DNA of 64,000 bases from Chryseobacterium sp. G0201. Lineage in GTDB: Bacteria; Bacteroidota; Bacteroidia; Flavobacteriales; Weeksellaceae. Within the stretch, counting starts at the first letter, position 1. Every line of letters starts with the position of its first letter. The position numbers and the translations under genes were made by a program. The notes below the pieces were generated by a model, which ran no database searches, was not told the DNA's origin, and was given only the letters and a program-made list of their open reading frames with translations. Where the stretch lies: positions 2,232,001 through 2,296,000 of the forward strand of contig NZ_CP033917.1 of assembly GCF_003815655.1 (NCBI RefSeq), read 5' to 3'. Positions 51,120 through 60,018 of the stretch are shown piece by piece.

Positions 51120-51398
51120 AGGTAAGTGAATAAGGGAAATTTACAGCTATCCAATATTTTAAAAATTAAATTAATTGATTAGAAACGATTCAAAATATTG
51201 AATATAAATTTCTGATACAATGTACAAACCGATTAAACAAACGGAAACACTTGTGCAAAGTTAATAACAGGGTTCTTACTTATGCTAAAAGTCACCATAT
51301 CGAAAGACTTCCAATCTTTATATTGAACCTAATCTAAAAAGAAAATTCTGAAAACTTGACAGAATAAAATAGAATCTGAACTTTGACCATAAAGTTTT
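51120..51398. other. Gene-free spacer before the delta-60 gene
   Basis: AT-rich, no open frame of note, no hairpin or repeat found. Its only supported element is the promoter at 51399. No identifiable remnant of a mobile element or gene was recognised in any frame. Confidence 0.5.
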
Positions 51399-51406
51399 TA
51401 TATTTG
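51399..51406 (+). promoter_or_regulatory. Promoter -7 element for the delta-60 repeat gene
   Basis: TATATTTG matches TAnnTTTG; the ATG is at 51465, a 58-nt leader. Confidence 0.6.
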
Positions 51407-51464
51407 TCTCATATTTAGGGAATTTCAATTTCTAATTTAATTATTTAACTGATATTTGATTATT

Positions 51465-52901
51465 ATGAAAAAAGTTTTATTTCTTACTATTATTTTTGCC
51501 TTGCTTTTATTTGGTGGAAAAGTAGAAGCACAAACAGATGGAACTCTCGACACTTCCTTTGTCATCGGGACAGGATTTAATAGTTCGCCTGTAACTACTA
51601 TCATACAGACAGATGGGAAAATTCTAGTGGGAGGTTCGTTTTCCAATTATAATGGTGTCAACCGAAACCGTATTATCCGTTTGAATACTGATGGAAGTGT
51701 AGATACTTCTTTTAGTATCGGAACAGGATTTAATGACACTGTTTATACAATTGCATTACAGTCTGACGGCAAAATAGTGGTGGGAGGTAATTTTACATCC
51801 TATAATGATATCGCCCAAAACCGTATTGTGCGTCTGAACATAGACGGAAGCATTGATACGTCCTTTGTTATGGGAGATGGATTTAGCACACCTAGTGGTA
51901 TGTCATTTATTGAGACCATTGCAATACAATCTGATGGAAAAATTTTAGCAGGAGGTCGATTTGCAAAATATAACGGCACCAATCAGCAAAATATTGCACG
52001 CCTGAATGCAGATGGAAGTGCTGATGCTTCCTTTTATCCGGTGAACGGCTTAAGATTTGATCATGATGTTAATATCATTGCTTTGCAAGCTGACGGAAAA
52101 ATCCTGGCAGGTGGTGGTTTTACAAGTATTTATAGTACCAGCCGAAGGTATCTTGCACGTCTGAATACCAATGGAACTCTTGACACTTCGTTTAACGTCG
52201 GGACAGGATTTGGTGGCAGTCTTAGCGGCAGTGTCGTTCGGTCGATTGCAGTACAAACTGATGGGAAAATTCTTATGGGAGGCTACTTTACAACCTATAA
52301 GGGAATAGTACAAAACCGCATCGTACGTCTGAACACAACCGGAAGTGTTGATACATCTTTTGCCATCGGAACAGGTATTGATAATTTTTTTGTTGAAACA
52401 ATCGCTTTACAGTCTGATGGGAAAATTCTGTTGGGTGGTGGCTTTACCACCTACAATGGAATCAGTCAAAACAGGATTATACGTCTTGATACTAGTGGGA
52501 GTATTGACGCATCCTTTAACATTGGAACAGCATTTAATAATCCTGTTGCATCAATTTCATTACAATCTGACGGGAAAATTTTGGTCGCTGGCTATTTTTC
52601 AAGCTATAAGGGACTAGTTCAGAACCAGATCGCTCGTCTGAATGGAACTGGAACAATATTGTCAGTTACAGATGTCAGTAAAAAGAAAATTGCTCTTTAT
52701 CCGAATCCTGTAAGTGAAATTTTGAATTTTTCAGAAGAAGTTTATAATATCAAAATAACAGACCTTTCAGGAAAAGTGGTAACCCAAATTTTCGGTAGTA
52801 AAAAATATGTAAATGTAAAAAATCTTGTAAAAGGTGTTTATTTTATTACAGCAATCACAAAATCTGGAGAAATTGTAACTCATAAAATTGTGAAAGAATA
52901 A
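51465..52901 (+). CDS. Delta-60 repeat protein with T9SS sorting domain
   Basis: 478 residues from the ATG at 51465. Signal peptide MKKVLFLTIIFALLLFGGKVEAQ. Then seven delta-60-type repeats of about 55 residues, each with the pattern DGS-xDTSF-xxGTGF, then SDGKILxGGxF and YNGxxQNRIxRLN (starts near residues 25, 80, 135, 195, 250, 305 and 360). The last 75 residues are a type A sorting domain (ALYPNPVSEILNF to HKIVKE). Delta-60 propellers are common surface proteins of Flavobacteriia; no enzyme site is visible. A TTG at 51456 would add three residues and is not needed. Confidence 0.85.
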   Translation: MKKVLFLTIIFALLLFGGKVEAQTDGTLDTSFVIGTGFNSSPVTTIIQTDGKILVGGSFSNYNGVNRNRIIRLNTDGSVDTSFSIGTGFNDTVYTIALQSDGKIVVGGNFTSYNDIAQNRIVRLNIDGSIDTSFVMGDGFSTPSGMSFIETIAIQSDGKILAGGRFAKYNGTNQQNIARLNADGSADASFYPVNGLRFDHDVNIIALQADGKILAGGGFTSIYSTSRRYLARLNTNGTLDTSFNVGTGFGGSLSGSVVRSIAVQTDGKILMGGYFTTYKGIVQNRIVRLNTTGSVDTSFAIGTGIDNFFVETIALQSDGKILLGGGFTTYNGISQNRIIRLDTSGSIDASFNIGTAFNNPVASISLQSDGKILVAGYFSSYKGLVQNQIARLNGTGTILSVTDVSKKKIALYPNPVSEILNFSEEVYNIKITDLSGKVVTQIFGSKKYVNVKNLVKGVYFITAITKSGEIVTHKIVKE

Positions 52902-52965
52902 AAAAATGAGTTGATGTAGAATTTGCAAATAATTATACGATTTTATAATAAAAAATCAAAATTCT

Positions 52966-52973
52966 TAACTTTG
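52966..52973 (+). promoter_or_regulatory. Promoter -7 element for map
   Basis: TAACTTTG matches TAnnTTTG, 45 nt before the ATG at 53019. Confidence 0.55.
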
Positions 52974-53018
52974 TAGTTTTCAACTTATTTAGAAACTTAA
53001 ACAATCAAAACCAAAACA

Positions 53019-53783
53019 ATGTCAATAACAAACGAACATGAATTAATAGGAATGCAGAAGGCGAGTGAAGCCGTTGCATATACTTTAAAAGAAATGATTA
53101 ATTATGCTCAGCCTGGTATGACGACAAAGGATCTTGATGAGTACGGAGCCAAAATACTTTCTGATTTTGGTGCAAAATCTGCTCCTTATCTAACATACGG
53201 ATTTCCGGGATGGACGTGCATCAGTGTAGATAACGAGTTTTGTCACGGTATTCCTACAGATCAACGGGTTTTGAAAGAAGGAGATTTAATTAATATTGAT
53301 GTTTCGGCCGAGCTCAATGGTTTTTGGGCTGATAACGGAGGTTCTTTTATCATTGGAAAAGATATTAACCAACATCAGAAATTAGTTGATGCTTCTAAAG
53401 ATATTTTAGAAAAAGCGATCAATAATATAAAAGGCGGTGTAAAAATAGCCGATATCGGATTTCTAATGGAAACTGAAGCGAAAAAAAGAGGTTTTAAAGT
53501 CATTAAAAATCTTGGCGGACACGGCATCGGAAGAAGTTTACACGAAGAACCGAATGAATTATTAAATTATAAAAACCGTTTTGATAATAGAAGATTCAAG
53601 AAAAACTCTGTGGTTGCGATTGAAACCTTTATCTCAACATCTTCAAATCTTGCTGTAGAACTGGAAGATGGATGGACAATGGTGGGTAATAAAGGCGGTT
53701 ATATGGCACAACACGAACATACAATCGTTGTGACCGATGGAAAGCCAATTATTCTAACTCGAATGAATGAGATATTGAATTAA
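53019..53783 (+). CDS. map: Type I methionine aminopeptidase
   Basis: Removes the initiator Met from new proteins after deformylation (def at 13.6 kb). 254 residues. Metal ligands are in order: Asp in NIDVSAELNGFWADNG (about 92-107, two Asp), His in GGHGIGRSLHEEP (about 168-180), Glu in VVAIETF, Glu in QHEHTIVVTDG (about 236-246). No N-terminal extension of zinc-finger type. Length is normal. It has its own promoter, and a terminator follows. Confidence 0.96.
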   Translation: MSITNEHELIGMQKASEAVAYTLKEMINYAQPGMTTKDLDEYGAKILSDFGAKSAPYLTYGFPGWTCISVDNEFCHGIPTDQRVLKEGDLINIDVSAELNGFWADNGGSFIIGKDINQHQKLVDASKDILEKAINNIKGGVKIADIGFLMETEAKKRGFKVIKNLGGHGIGRSLHEEPNELLNYKNRFDNRRFKKNSVVAIETFISTSSNLAVELEDGWTMVGNKGGYMAQHEHTIVVTDGKPIILTRMNEILN

Positions 53784-53813
53784 TTAATTTTTATATTTTC
53801 ATATAAAAAATCA

Positions 53814-53841
53814 AGCACTTACAGAAATGTAGGTGCTTTTG
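53814..53841 (+). terminator. Terminator after map
   Basis: AAGCACTTAC (53814-53823) pairs with GTAGGTGCTT (53830-53839) with one wobble, followed by TTT. Confidence 0.7.
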
Positions 53842-54364
53842 TCTTGTAATAGGGTCAAGTTTAAAGGTAAACACGAATAAACTTAATAATCTTTATTGTC
53901 CGAATATAAACTATTGCCATACCTGAAACGCTACAAACAGTCTACAGAGTTACCCGAAATGTTGGTTTATGATTGTTAGAAGTGTGTTAGAGTGTTATTA
54001 ATTAAGAGTATTATATTAAGATTGCGTGAATCAGCAAAAAATGTATTTTTAGAATTTCTCACCATGCTGTTTTAGGGTTAATAGGTAGATATATTTTAAT
54101 AAAAATACACTTATTTTCAAATCTGATTTTTCAACACTCCGACAAAACCTTAGAAATTACTTACCGAACTGAATTAAGATTTATCTATTCAGATCATTTA
54201 ACTATGAGAAATTTGTTACTAATAGTTAAATACAAGAATGTCTTTTTATGATAATATTAAGTCGCCATTTATATTACTAATGAAAATACTTTAATCACTT
54301 TTGTACTATAAATGTTTAAATAAAAAATAAAGTAGTTTTCATTACTTAGTGTTGGTTTTATGTT
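53842..54364. other. Gene-free AT-rich stretch upstream of AraC gene pair
   Basis: About 520 nt with no open frame, no repeat and no family match. Short stretches look like decayed coding sequence but stops occur in all frames. It holds no visible promoter with full TAnnTTTG. I see nothing supported in it. Confidence 0.5.
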
Positions 54365-54393
54365 ATAAGGTAGAGCTAGTAACTCTACCTTAT
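54365..54393. terminator. Hairpin after the AraC-type gene
   Basis: A perfect 11-bp stem, ATAAGGTAGAG with CTCTACCTTAT, around CTAGTAA, 43 nt after the stop of the minus-strand AraC gene. A T-run is weak, so it is a probable terminator only. Confidence 0.5.
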
Positions 54394-54435
54394 TATTTAA
54401 CATCGTAATGTATTATAAAATGTAATCCTTAAACA

Positions 54436-55419
54436 TTAATAATTTACAATATCATGAGGATCTATACCAAAATATTCTTTAAACAAATGAGCAAAGCTAG
54501 GAGACTTGCCAAAATTAAGGTCAGATGATAACTCCTTAATATTGTCATATTTTTTCGTTTCTAATAGTTCTTTTGCTAATTTAAGTTTTTCGATTTTATA
54601 AAATATTGCGGGACTTAAGCCAAAAAAATCTTTAAAATGCGATTTAAATTTTGTTTGAGACATTCCTGCTTCGGAAGCCAAAAATTCAACTCCCATAAAT
54701 GGTTCCCAAATATGTTCAATTATATGTTTTTTTGTATTAATAATGGCATCAAGATCAGCTTTGGCATGTTTTAAAGTAAATGAATTATATCGAACCAAAT
54801 TTTTTAAAAATACACCCAAAAGCTTGTATGCAGAAGCCTGAACAACAAGTTCATAATTAGAGTCACCAAATTTTTTGTTAATGATTTTATTCAAAATAAT
54901 TTTTGAAGTGCTGTCTACATATCCATAATAATGATGATATTCCTCTATATTTTCCTGAATTCTAGTATTAAAATTTCCTAAATCATAGGGACGTATTAAT
55001 TCCTCAAAGTATGACTTCCTAATTACAATACGAAATGAATAAGTTCTTGTTCCAATATTCGGTATCACCTTTCTCTCGGCAGTTCCATCTATAAATCCAA
55101 AATTATAATTAGATTCATTGCCAACTTCATAATTAGAATTATTTAGTATATGATTGTTACAACCATCACTCAAATCAAATATAAGGTACCAAAAGTCTGA
55201 ATTAGCAGAAACCTTAATAAATTCAATTTCTTTTTTGGCAACATAATCGATAACAGCTAAAGAAAGATCATCTGATAATAATTTGTAAAAAACGCCACCA
55301 TCCAAAATATCTTCAGGAGCTAATAAATATTTATTTTCAATAATTCTAAAGTTAAGCTTTTCCACAAAAGGCTTTGTCCAATTGTCGTGAATCGAGTCAA
55401 TATGTTTTAACTGTATCAT
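54436..55419 (-). CDS. AraC-family transcriptional regulator, second of two
   Basis: 327 residues. The C-terminal 90 residues form the AraC/XylS double helix-turn-helix: GVEFLASEAGMSQTKFKSHF (first HTH) and LAKELLETKKYDNIKELSSDLNFGKSPSFAHLFKEYFG (second), ending in FGIDPHDIV. The N-terminal part is a beta-rich sensor with no recognised ligand. It is 10 nt downstream of the next AraC gene on the same strand, and both share the layout, so they are tandem paralogues. Likely control targets are the adjacent divergent FISUMP-type gene or distant operons; this is inferred. Confidence 0.85.
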   Translation of the reverse strand: MIQLKHIDSIHDNWTKPFVEKLNFRIIENKYLLAPEDILDGGVFYKLLSDDLSLAVIDYVAKKEIEFIKVSANSDFWYLIFDLSDGCNNHILNNSNYEVGNESNYNFGFIDGTAERKVIPNIGTRTYSFRIVIRKSYFEELIRPYDLGNFNTRIQENIEEYHHYYGYVDSTSKIILNKIINKKFGDSNYELVVQASAYKLLGVFLKNLVRYNSFTLKHAKADLDAIINTKKHIIEHIWEPFMGVEFLASEAGMSQTKFKSHFKDFFGLSPAIFYKIEKLKLAKELLETKKYDNIKELSSDLNFGKSPSFAHLFKEYFGIDPHDIVNY

Positions 55420-55429
55420 TTCTATATAT

Positions 55430-56413
55430 CTAATATTTTAAAATATAGTCTTTTGGAGTAATTCCATAATAACCTCTAAACTGACTTACAAAATGTGATG
55501 TGCTTTTATAACCTAAAGCTATTGAGACTTCATTGACTGAATTTCCTGCGATTAACATCTCTTTCCCTTTTTCAAGCTTTTGCATTAAAAAATAAGATTT
55601 AGGAGAGGTTCCAATAATTTTTTTAAATATATTTTTATATTTAGTAGGAGACATCGCGGCTTTTTGAGATAAGTTTTCAATACCAGGGAAATCATCTTCT
55701 AAAGCATTCTTTAAGTGCTGCTGTGATATTAGAATATTGTTTAATTCTATAGCTGTTACTTTGGCAACAATAGTTTCAGAAATCAAAAGATTCTCTATGT
55801 ATATATCTAGCAATTCATAAACTGCACCTTTCATAAAAAGACTCCAAAACATATCTTTTTTTATGTGCTGCTCAAGTTCCGCTAAAACAAAACTACTTAA
55901 GTAATTCATTCTCTCAAATCTTACAATCGTATTTTTAGAAGTTTCTATTAGTTCTTCCAGTCGTTTTAGATTTCCGGATTTTTTTAATACATAATCTTTT
56001 AATAGTTTTTTAGAAATAAAAATATAGAAATTAAATGCTTTGCAATCTTTTTTTATGATAACATCGCAATCCAGAGAGCTATCTAAGGTTGTAAGATTAT
56101 TTTGATCCGAACCAACTTGAAAAATTTGCTCATCAATAAAGAGTTCAAAATTTGAAGAGGAAATATTGTAGCAAAGCGCTATAAATTCAGAATTATTATT
56201 TCTAATTTCAAAAAAAGTATCTTTTTGATAAATAACATCAATTAAAAGACATGATGTATCTTCATCAACTTTAGAAAAATAATATTTTCCTTTAAAATTA
56301 TCATTATTATTAAGATTGATAGAATTATTTATTATTTCACAATTTAGTGATCTTGAAATACTTTCACATAAATCAATATAATCATTACTATATTTAAAAA
56401 TAAACTTTTCCAT
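55430..56413 (-). CDS. AraC-family transcriptional regulator, first of two
   Basis: About 327 residues from the ATG at 56413; an alternative ATG four codons upstream (56425) gives MFYLMEKF. The C-terminal region is an AraC-type HTH: ENLSQKAAMSPTKYKNIFK and EVSIALGYKSTSHFVSQFRGYYGITPKDYIL. The N-terminal half resembles that of the neighbour in strand layout (FEIRNNNSEFIALCYNISSS and FYIFISKKLL), supporting duplication. It is divergent from the FISUMP-type gene at 56795. Target genes unknown. Confidence 0.85.
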   Translation of the reverse strand: MEKFIFKYSNDYIDLCESISRSLNCEIINNSINLNNNDNFKGKYYFSKVDEDTSCLLIDVIYQKDTFFEIRNNNSEFIALCYNISSSNFELFIDEQIFQVGSDQNNLTTLDSSLDCDVIIKKDCKAFNFYIFISKKLLKDYVLKKSGNLKRLEELIETSKNTIVRFERMNYLSSFVLAELEQHIKKDMFWSLFMKGAVYELLDIYIENLLISETIVAKVTAIELNNILISQQHLKNALEDDFPGIENLSQKAAMSPTKYKNIFKKIIGTSPKSYFLMQKLEKGKEMLIAGNSVNEVSIALGYKSTSHFVSQFRGYYGITPKDYILKY

Positions 56414-56425
56414 AAGGTAAAACAT

Positions 56426-56631
56426 GATAATATAAATGCAATTTATAGTTTTTTTTACAGCTAAAGCTATAAATCTTCACTTATACATATATAAAATTTG
56501 TCTTTATTTTATAATAAAACGACTTTATTAATCTATTCAGACAAGAGAAACTCCGCAACTTTGTACCGTTAAAAATATTCAATAAAAAACACAATTATTG
56601 AAAAAATTTATTTAATCCTTCAAAATTAGAT
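56426..56631. other. Spacer between AraC pair and FISUMP gene, left part
   Basis: AT-rich, no frame. A near-consensus -7 CAACTTTG lies near 56556, but it misses the first T. No confirmed promoter. See also the hairpin at 56632. Confidence 0.4.
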
Positions 56632-56666
56632 AACAGCGACACCTTTATATTCCCTAAGTCGCTGTT
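56632..56666. other. Leader hairpin ahead of the FISUMP gene
   Basis: A perfect 9-bp stem AACAGCGAC with GTCGCTGTT around a 17-nt loop, 128 nt upstream of the ATG. No T-run follows, so it is not a terminator. It may be a regulatory or processing hairpin in the leader. Confidence 0.5.
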
Positions 56667-56794
56667 TGTCTAATTGAGGATCATCAATGAAAATAACGTA
56701 AACATGTTTTATCGAAAAAAGAGACGTCGCTTTTGAGATACAATTCTAAACACACAAAACAAAAAGAAATTTAAGAAATCAAAAAATCTAAGCA

Positions 56795-58252
56795 ATGAAA
56801 AAAATTTTTATCACAGTAATTCTGTGCATTGGTTCGATACTATTCGGGCAAATAGGAATAGGAACTGCACAACCTCAGTCTAGCGCTATGCTAGAAGTTT
56901 TTTCTACGAGTAAAGGCTTTCTTCCTCCTAGACTAACTATAACACAAAGGGATAGTATCGAAAATAAAATTGGCGGACTTACAATTTACAATACGGATCT
57001 AAATTGTATGCAATATTGGAACACAACAAAATGGATAGGAGACTGTTCTCAGAGCCCTGTAGTAGGAATTATTACCAGCATTGATTGTGCTAATGTAACT
57101 AACAATGGAACTTTAATCAGTGGAATTGCGGCTTCAGGAGTATCATCTGTAATTCCTTATACAGGGGGAAACGGAGGTGTATATCCTGCTGCTAGCTTCA
57201 ACTCAACGGGTGTTACCGGACTTATTGCCAGCCTTCCAAGTGGTGTATTAAATACAGGAAACGGAAATTTTGTATTTGATATTACAGGAATCCCATCATC
57301 TGCAGGCACTGCAACTTTCACGATAACTGTAGCGGGGCAGAGCTGCAGCTTTACGGTTCCTGTAACGGCTTCTACGGCTATTGTAGGTTCTCTTACTTGT
57401 GGTTCTGCGGTATTTTCACCTGCTTCTTTTACCTCTGGAACAAACTATAATGGCACATTAAAAGTACCTTATACTGGAGGTAATGGAGGAAACTATTCTC
57501 AGATATCTTTCACCAACAACGGACTTACCTTTACTCTTCCTGCCGGAACATTAGGAAACGGAAATGGGAATCTGGTATACAATGTTACTGGTATACCAAT
57601 GAGTGCAGGAACTATTAGTATTCCTATCTCATTTGGAGGGCAATCTTGTAATGTCACAGCTACAGTAGCGAAAGGATCTACCGTGATACTACCCGGAAAT
57701 CCTAAGGGTTGGATGAGACATAACCTTGGAGCTAATACGAGTCTTGATCCCGATGTGCCTGTTCAAGGGATACACGGTAACTATTACCAATGGGGTAGAC
57801 CTACTGTTGTAGCGAATGCAAGTACTCCTGTCCCACCTATTAGTGGCTGGAATACTGCCATTGCTCCTAACAATTCATGGCAGGACGGGGCTAAAACTGC
57901 TAACGATCCATGTCCTTCTGGTTTCCGTATACCTACCTACGAGCAATTTACCAACCTGATAAACAACAATGCCTCAAGCAATGTGGGAGCTTGGAGCATT
58001 CCTACTGATCCTACTAACTTTGGAGCTGCAAAGGCATTTGGAAGTGGAAGCAATATACTGACATTGCCTATCGCCGGAATTCGTAGCGAAGCTAATGGCG
58101 AACTGTCTGGTCGTGCTAGTAACGGTGTCTATTGGAGTAGTACTCAGATCGGGACTACCTACTCTTACTACCTGAGCCTTCAAATCCATGCTCCTCTTGT
58201 AAGCACCTTCATCCGTCCCTACGGTATGAGTATTCGTTGTATCGCAGAATAG
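56795..58252 (+). CDS. Secreted FISUMP-type surface protein
   Basis: 485 residues. Signal peptide MKKIFITVILCIGSILFGQ. Then the common IGIGTAQPQSSAMLEVFSTS and GFLPPRLTITQRDSIENK segment. Two similar beta-rich repeats of about 95 residues follow (about 90-180 and 185-280, VPYTGGNGG...SFNSTG and NGNFVFDITGIPSSAG). The C-terminal 190 residues are a FISUMP (Fibrobacter succinogenes major paralogous) domain, with ANDPCPSGFRIPTYEQF and NGVYWSSTQIGTTYSYYLSL, ending FIRPYGMSIRCIAE. Role: surface or adhesin-like, not established. No type IX sorting domain was seen. Terminator follows. Confidence 0.85.
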   Translation: MKKIFITVILCIGSILFGQIGIGTAQPQSSAMLEVFSTSKGFLPPRLTITQRDSIENKIGGLTIYNTDLNCMQYWNTTKWIGDCSQSPVVGIITSIDCANVTNNGTLISGIAASGVSSVIPYTGGNGGVYPAASFNSTGVTGLIASLPSGVLNTGNGNFVFDITGIPSSAGTATFTITVAGQSCSFTVPVTASTAIVGSLTCGSAVFSPASFTSGTNYNGTLKVPYTGGNGGNYSQISFTNNGLTFTLPAGTLGNGNGNLVYNVTGIPMSAGTISIPISFGGQSCNVTATVAKGSTVILPGNPKGWMRHNLGANTSLDPDVPVQGIHGNYYQWGRPTVVANASTPVPPISGWNTAIAPNNSWQDGAKTANDPCPSGFRIPTYEQFTNLINNNASSNVGAWSIPTDPTNFGAAKAFGSGSNILTLPIAGIRSEANGELSGRASNGVYWSSTQIGTTYSYYLSLQIHAPLVSTFIRPYGMSIRCIAE

Positions 58253-58278
58253 CTTTTATTTTAATAATTTTACTACTC

Positions 58279-58305
58279 ACCGGCGGCTATAGTCGCCGGT
58301 TTTTA
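58279..58305 (+). terminator. Terminator after FISUMP gene
   Basis: ACCGGCG (58279-58285) pairs with CGCCGGT (58294-58300), a GC-rich stem, then TTTTT. Confidence 0.85.
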
Positions 58306-58343
58306 TTAATAAAATACACATACAATCTATAAACATAAAACAC

Positions 58344-59702
58344 ATGATCTATATAAAAATACTTTTAACAACTATCTTAACGATGGTATGTTTAACGGTA
58401 AAAGCACAGAAAATTGAAATGTATTTCCCTCATTTTGCAGGAAAAACATATGATTTTATCATCTTCCAAGGAAGCGGCACAAAAACAGTGATACAGGATA
58501 CAATTCCTTCTGACGGAAGATTTACTTTAACAGTACCAAAAGAAAATGCTCCTTATACAGGAATGAGCAGATGGCTCATCACTGGAACGCAACAGGGTGG
58601 TGGACTTGATATGCTTATCCCTGGCCATGACTTTGCGGTAAGCTGCACTGAAATAATACCGGATAACAAAAATATCATCTATACTGGAAACACAGAAATT
58701 CCACAACTTAACGATCTATATACAAAACAACAGGGGATCTTTGCTAAATATGATGCCATGCTTCAGGCCAGAAAAGCATTTGGTGCTGATGATAAGAACT
58801 ACCCTCTTTTTGATACTGAGTACCAAAAACAGATGAAAGCCTACGAAGCTTTTCAGAATGAGCTGAAGAAAATAAACAATTACCCGGCAAAATTTACCAA
58901 TATCGTTAATATCACACAGGGAATCGGTACCCAAATCGTTGATTCCAAAGAACAGAAAGCGAAGAATATTGCCCATTATATTGTACAGGACATGGATTGG
59001 CAGACCTTATATACTTCAGGACATTGGGCTGGGATTATATCCTCATGGATAGATGTTCATTCCATGATAATTAATGATCCTCAACAGTTTAAAGCAGATT
59101 TTTTAACGGTAAGTAGTAAAATTCAAAACCCTAAAAACTATACGGATTTTGTACAGGCTGTTGCCAATGCATTGACAAGAAACGGAAAGGATGAGCTTAT
59201 TAAAATGATTACTCCTGTCGTAGTGAAGTCAGGAAAAGTTTTATCATACGAAAGAGCATCGGCTGTCTATTTGTCAGGAATAGAAGGTACGCAGGCCAAA
59301 GATCTTATCCTTACAGAAGGATCAAGCAAAGAGAACTCCAAAATTCTTAAAAGCACTGATTTTGCGGGAAAAGATTACACCAAAACCCTGCTTCTTTTTT
59401 ATCACTCAGGATGCGGAAACTGCGAAACACTTCTGGTAGAGCTTAAAAAAAACTATGAAAAGCTAAAGAGTGAGAATATACATATTATTGCCTTATCATC
59501 AGATACAGACCTTTCAGTTTTTAAAAATAAAGCCAAGGATTTCCCATGGAAAGATTCATACGCTGATGGTGAAGGAGCAAACGGAGAAAACTTTAAAAAC
59601 TACGGGGTTACGGGAACACCAACTTTATTCCTTATTGACAACCAAGGAAAAATAATACTGCGTACAGCATCATTGGATAATGTACTATCTAAATTAAATT
59701 AA
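58344..59702 (+). CDS. Secreted thioredoxin-like (TlpA-type) protein
   Basis: 452 residues. Signal peptide to about residue 21 (ends KAQ). The C-terminal 130 residues form a thioredoxin-like fold with the redox pair CGNC at 357-360 (FYHSGCGNCETLLVEL), then SSDTDLSVFKNKAKDFPWK and VTGTPTLFLIDNQGK with the cis-Pro loop. The N-terminal 300 residues look like the DUF4369/TlpA-type beta and helical part of Bacteroidota. Probably periplasmic or surface disulfide/redox protein. It lies 38 nt past the FISUMP terminator; a separate promoter was not clear. Confidence 0.85.
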   Translation: MIYIKILLTTILTMVCLTVKAQKIEMYFPHFAGKTYDFIIFQGSGTKTVIQDTIPSDGRFTLTVPKENAPYTGMSRWLITGTQQGGGLDMLIPGHDFAVSCTEIIPDNKNIIYTGNTEIPQLNDLYTKQQGIFAKYDAMLQARKAFGADDKNYPLFDTEYQKQMKAYEAFQNELKKINNYPAKFTNIVNITQGIGTQIVDSKEQKAKNIAHYIVQDMDWQTLYTSGHWAGIISSWIDVHSMIINDPQQFKADFLTVSSKIQNPKNYTDFVQAVANALTRNGKDELIKMITPVVVKSGKVLSYERASAVYLSGIEGTQAKDLILTEGSSKENSKILKSTDFAGKDYTKTLLLFYHSGCGNCETLLVELKKNYEKLKSENIHIIALSSDTDLSVFKNKAKDFPWKDSYADGEGANGENFKNYGVTGTPTLFLIDNQGKIILRTASLDNVLSKLN

Positions 59703-59876
59703 GCACTGAATTGGAATTATTTTTTATTAATATACAATTATTATAGTGTTGGAGAATTAAAAAAAGTACTGGTTAAAAAAGAAAATTGGGCTTGATTCTG
59801 AAGATAATCTTAACATCTGAATACAAAGACTATAAATTTTTGATGTAAAATTACTTAGAAATAATTTTTACTGTAT
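59703..59876. other. Gene-free spacer after thioredoxin gene
   Basis: AT-rich; no frame over 40 codons and no clear terminator. It runs up to the 18-base repeat at 59877. Nothing else recognised. Confidence 0.4.
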
Positions 59877-59894
59877 ACTACAAATCTACTTCTT
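59877..59894 (+). repeat. 18-base intergenic repeat, copy 1
   Basis: ACTACAAATCTACTTCTT. An identical copy lies at 63507, and a near-inverse (GAAGTAGATGTGTAGT) at 63566. The copies are 3.6 kb apart, both in the gaps around the VIT and DUF6150 genes. Confidence 0.7.
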
Positions 59895-59949
59895 ATTTGA
59901 TTTTAAGTTATTAATTATTAATGTTATAAAGGTTTTAATTAAATTATTT

Positions 59950-59986
59950 CCAACCTTTTTGATCCAGGCAGCATCTTTATAGATAG
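59950..59986 (+). promoter_or_regulatory. Possible ECF sigma promoter for the VIT gene
   Basis: AACCTTTTT at 59952-59960 and GCATCTTTAT at 59971-59980 look like ECF -35 (AACC) and -10 (CATC) elements, with 16 nt between AACC and CATC. The ATG of the VIT gene follows at 60019. A TAnnTTTG element is not present. Inferred from pattern only. Confidence 0.4.
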
Positions 59987-60018
59987 AGACATTCGTTAAC
60001 CTCAAACTTTATAATAAG

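Noticed and set aside
51120..51398. Possible insertion-sequence remnant between the tRNA and the delta-60 gene
   Set aside because: tRNA genes are common integration sites, but no transposase, integrase or terminal repeat was seen.
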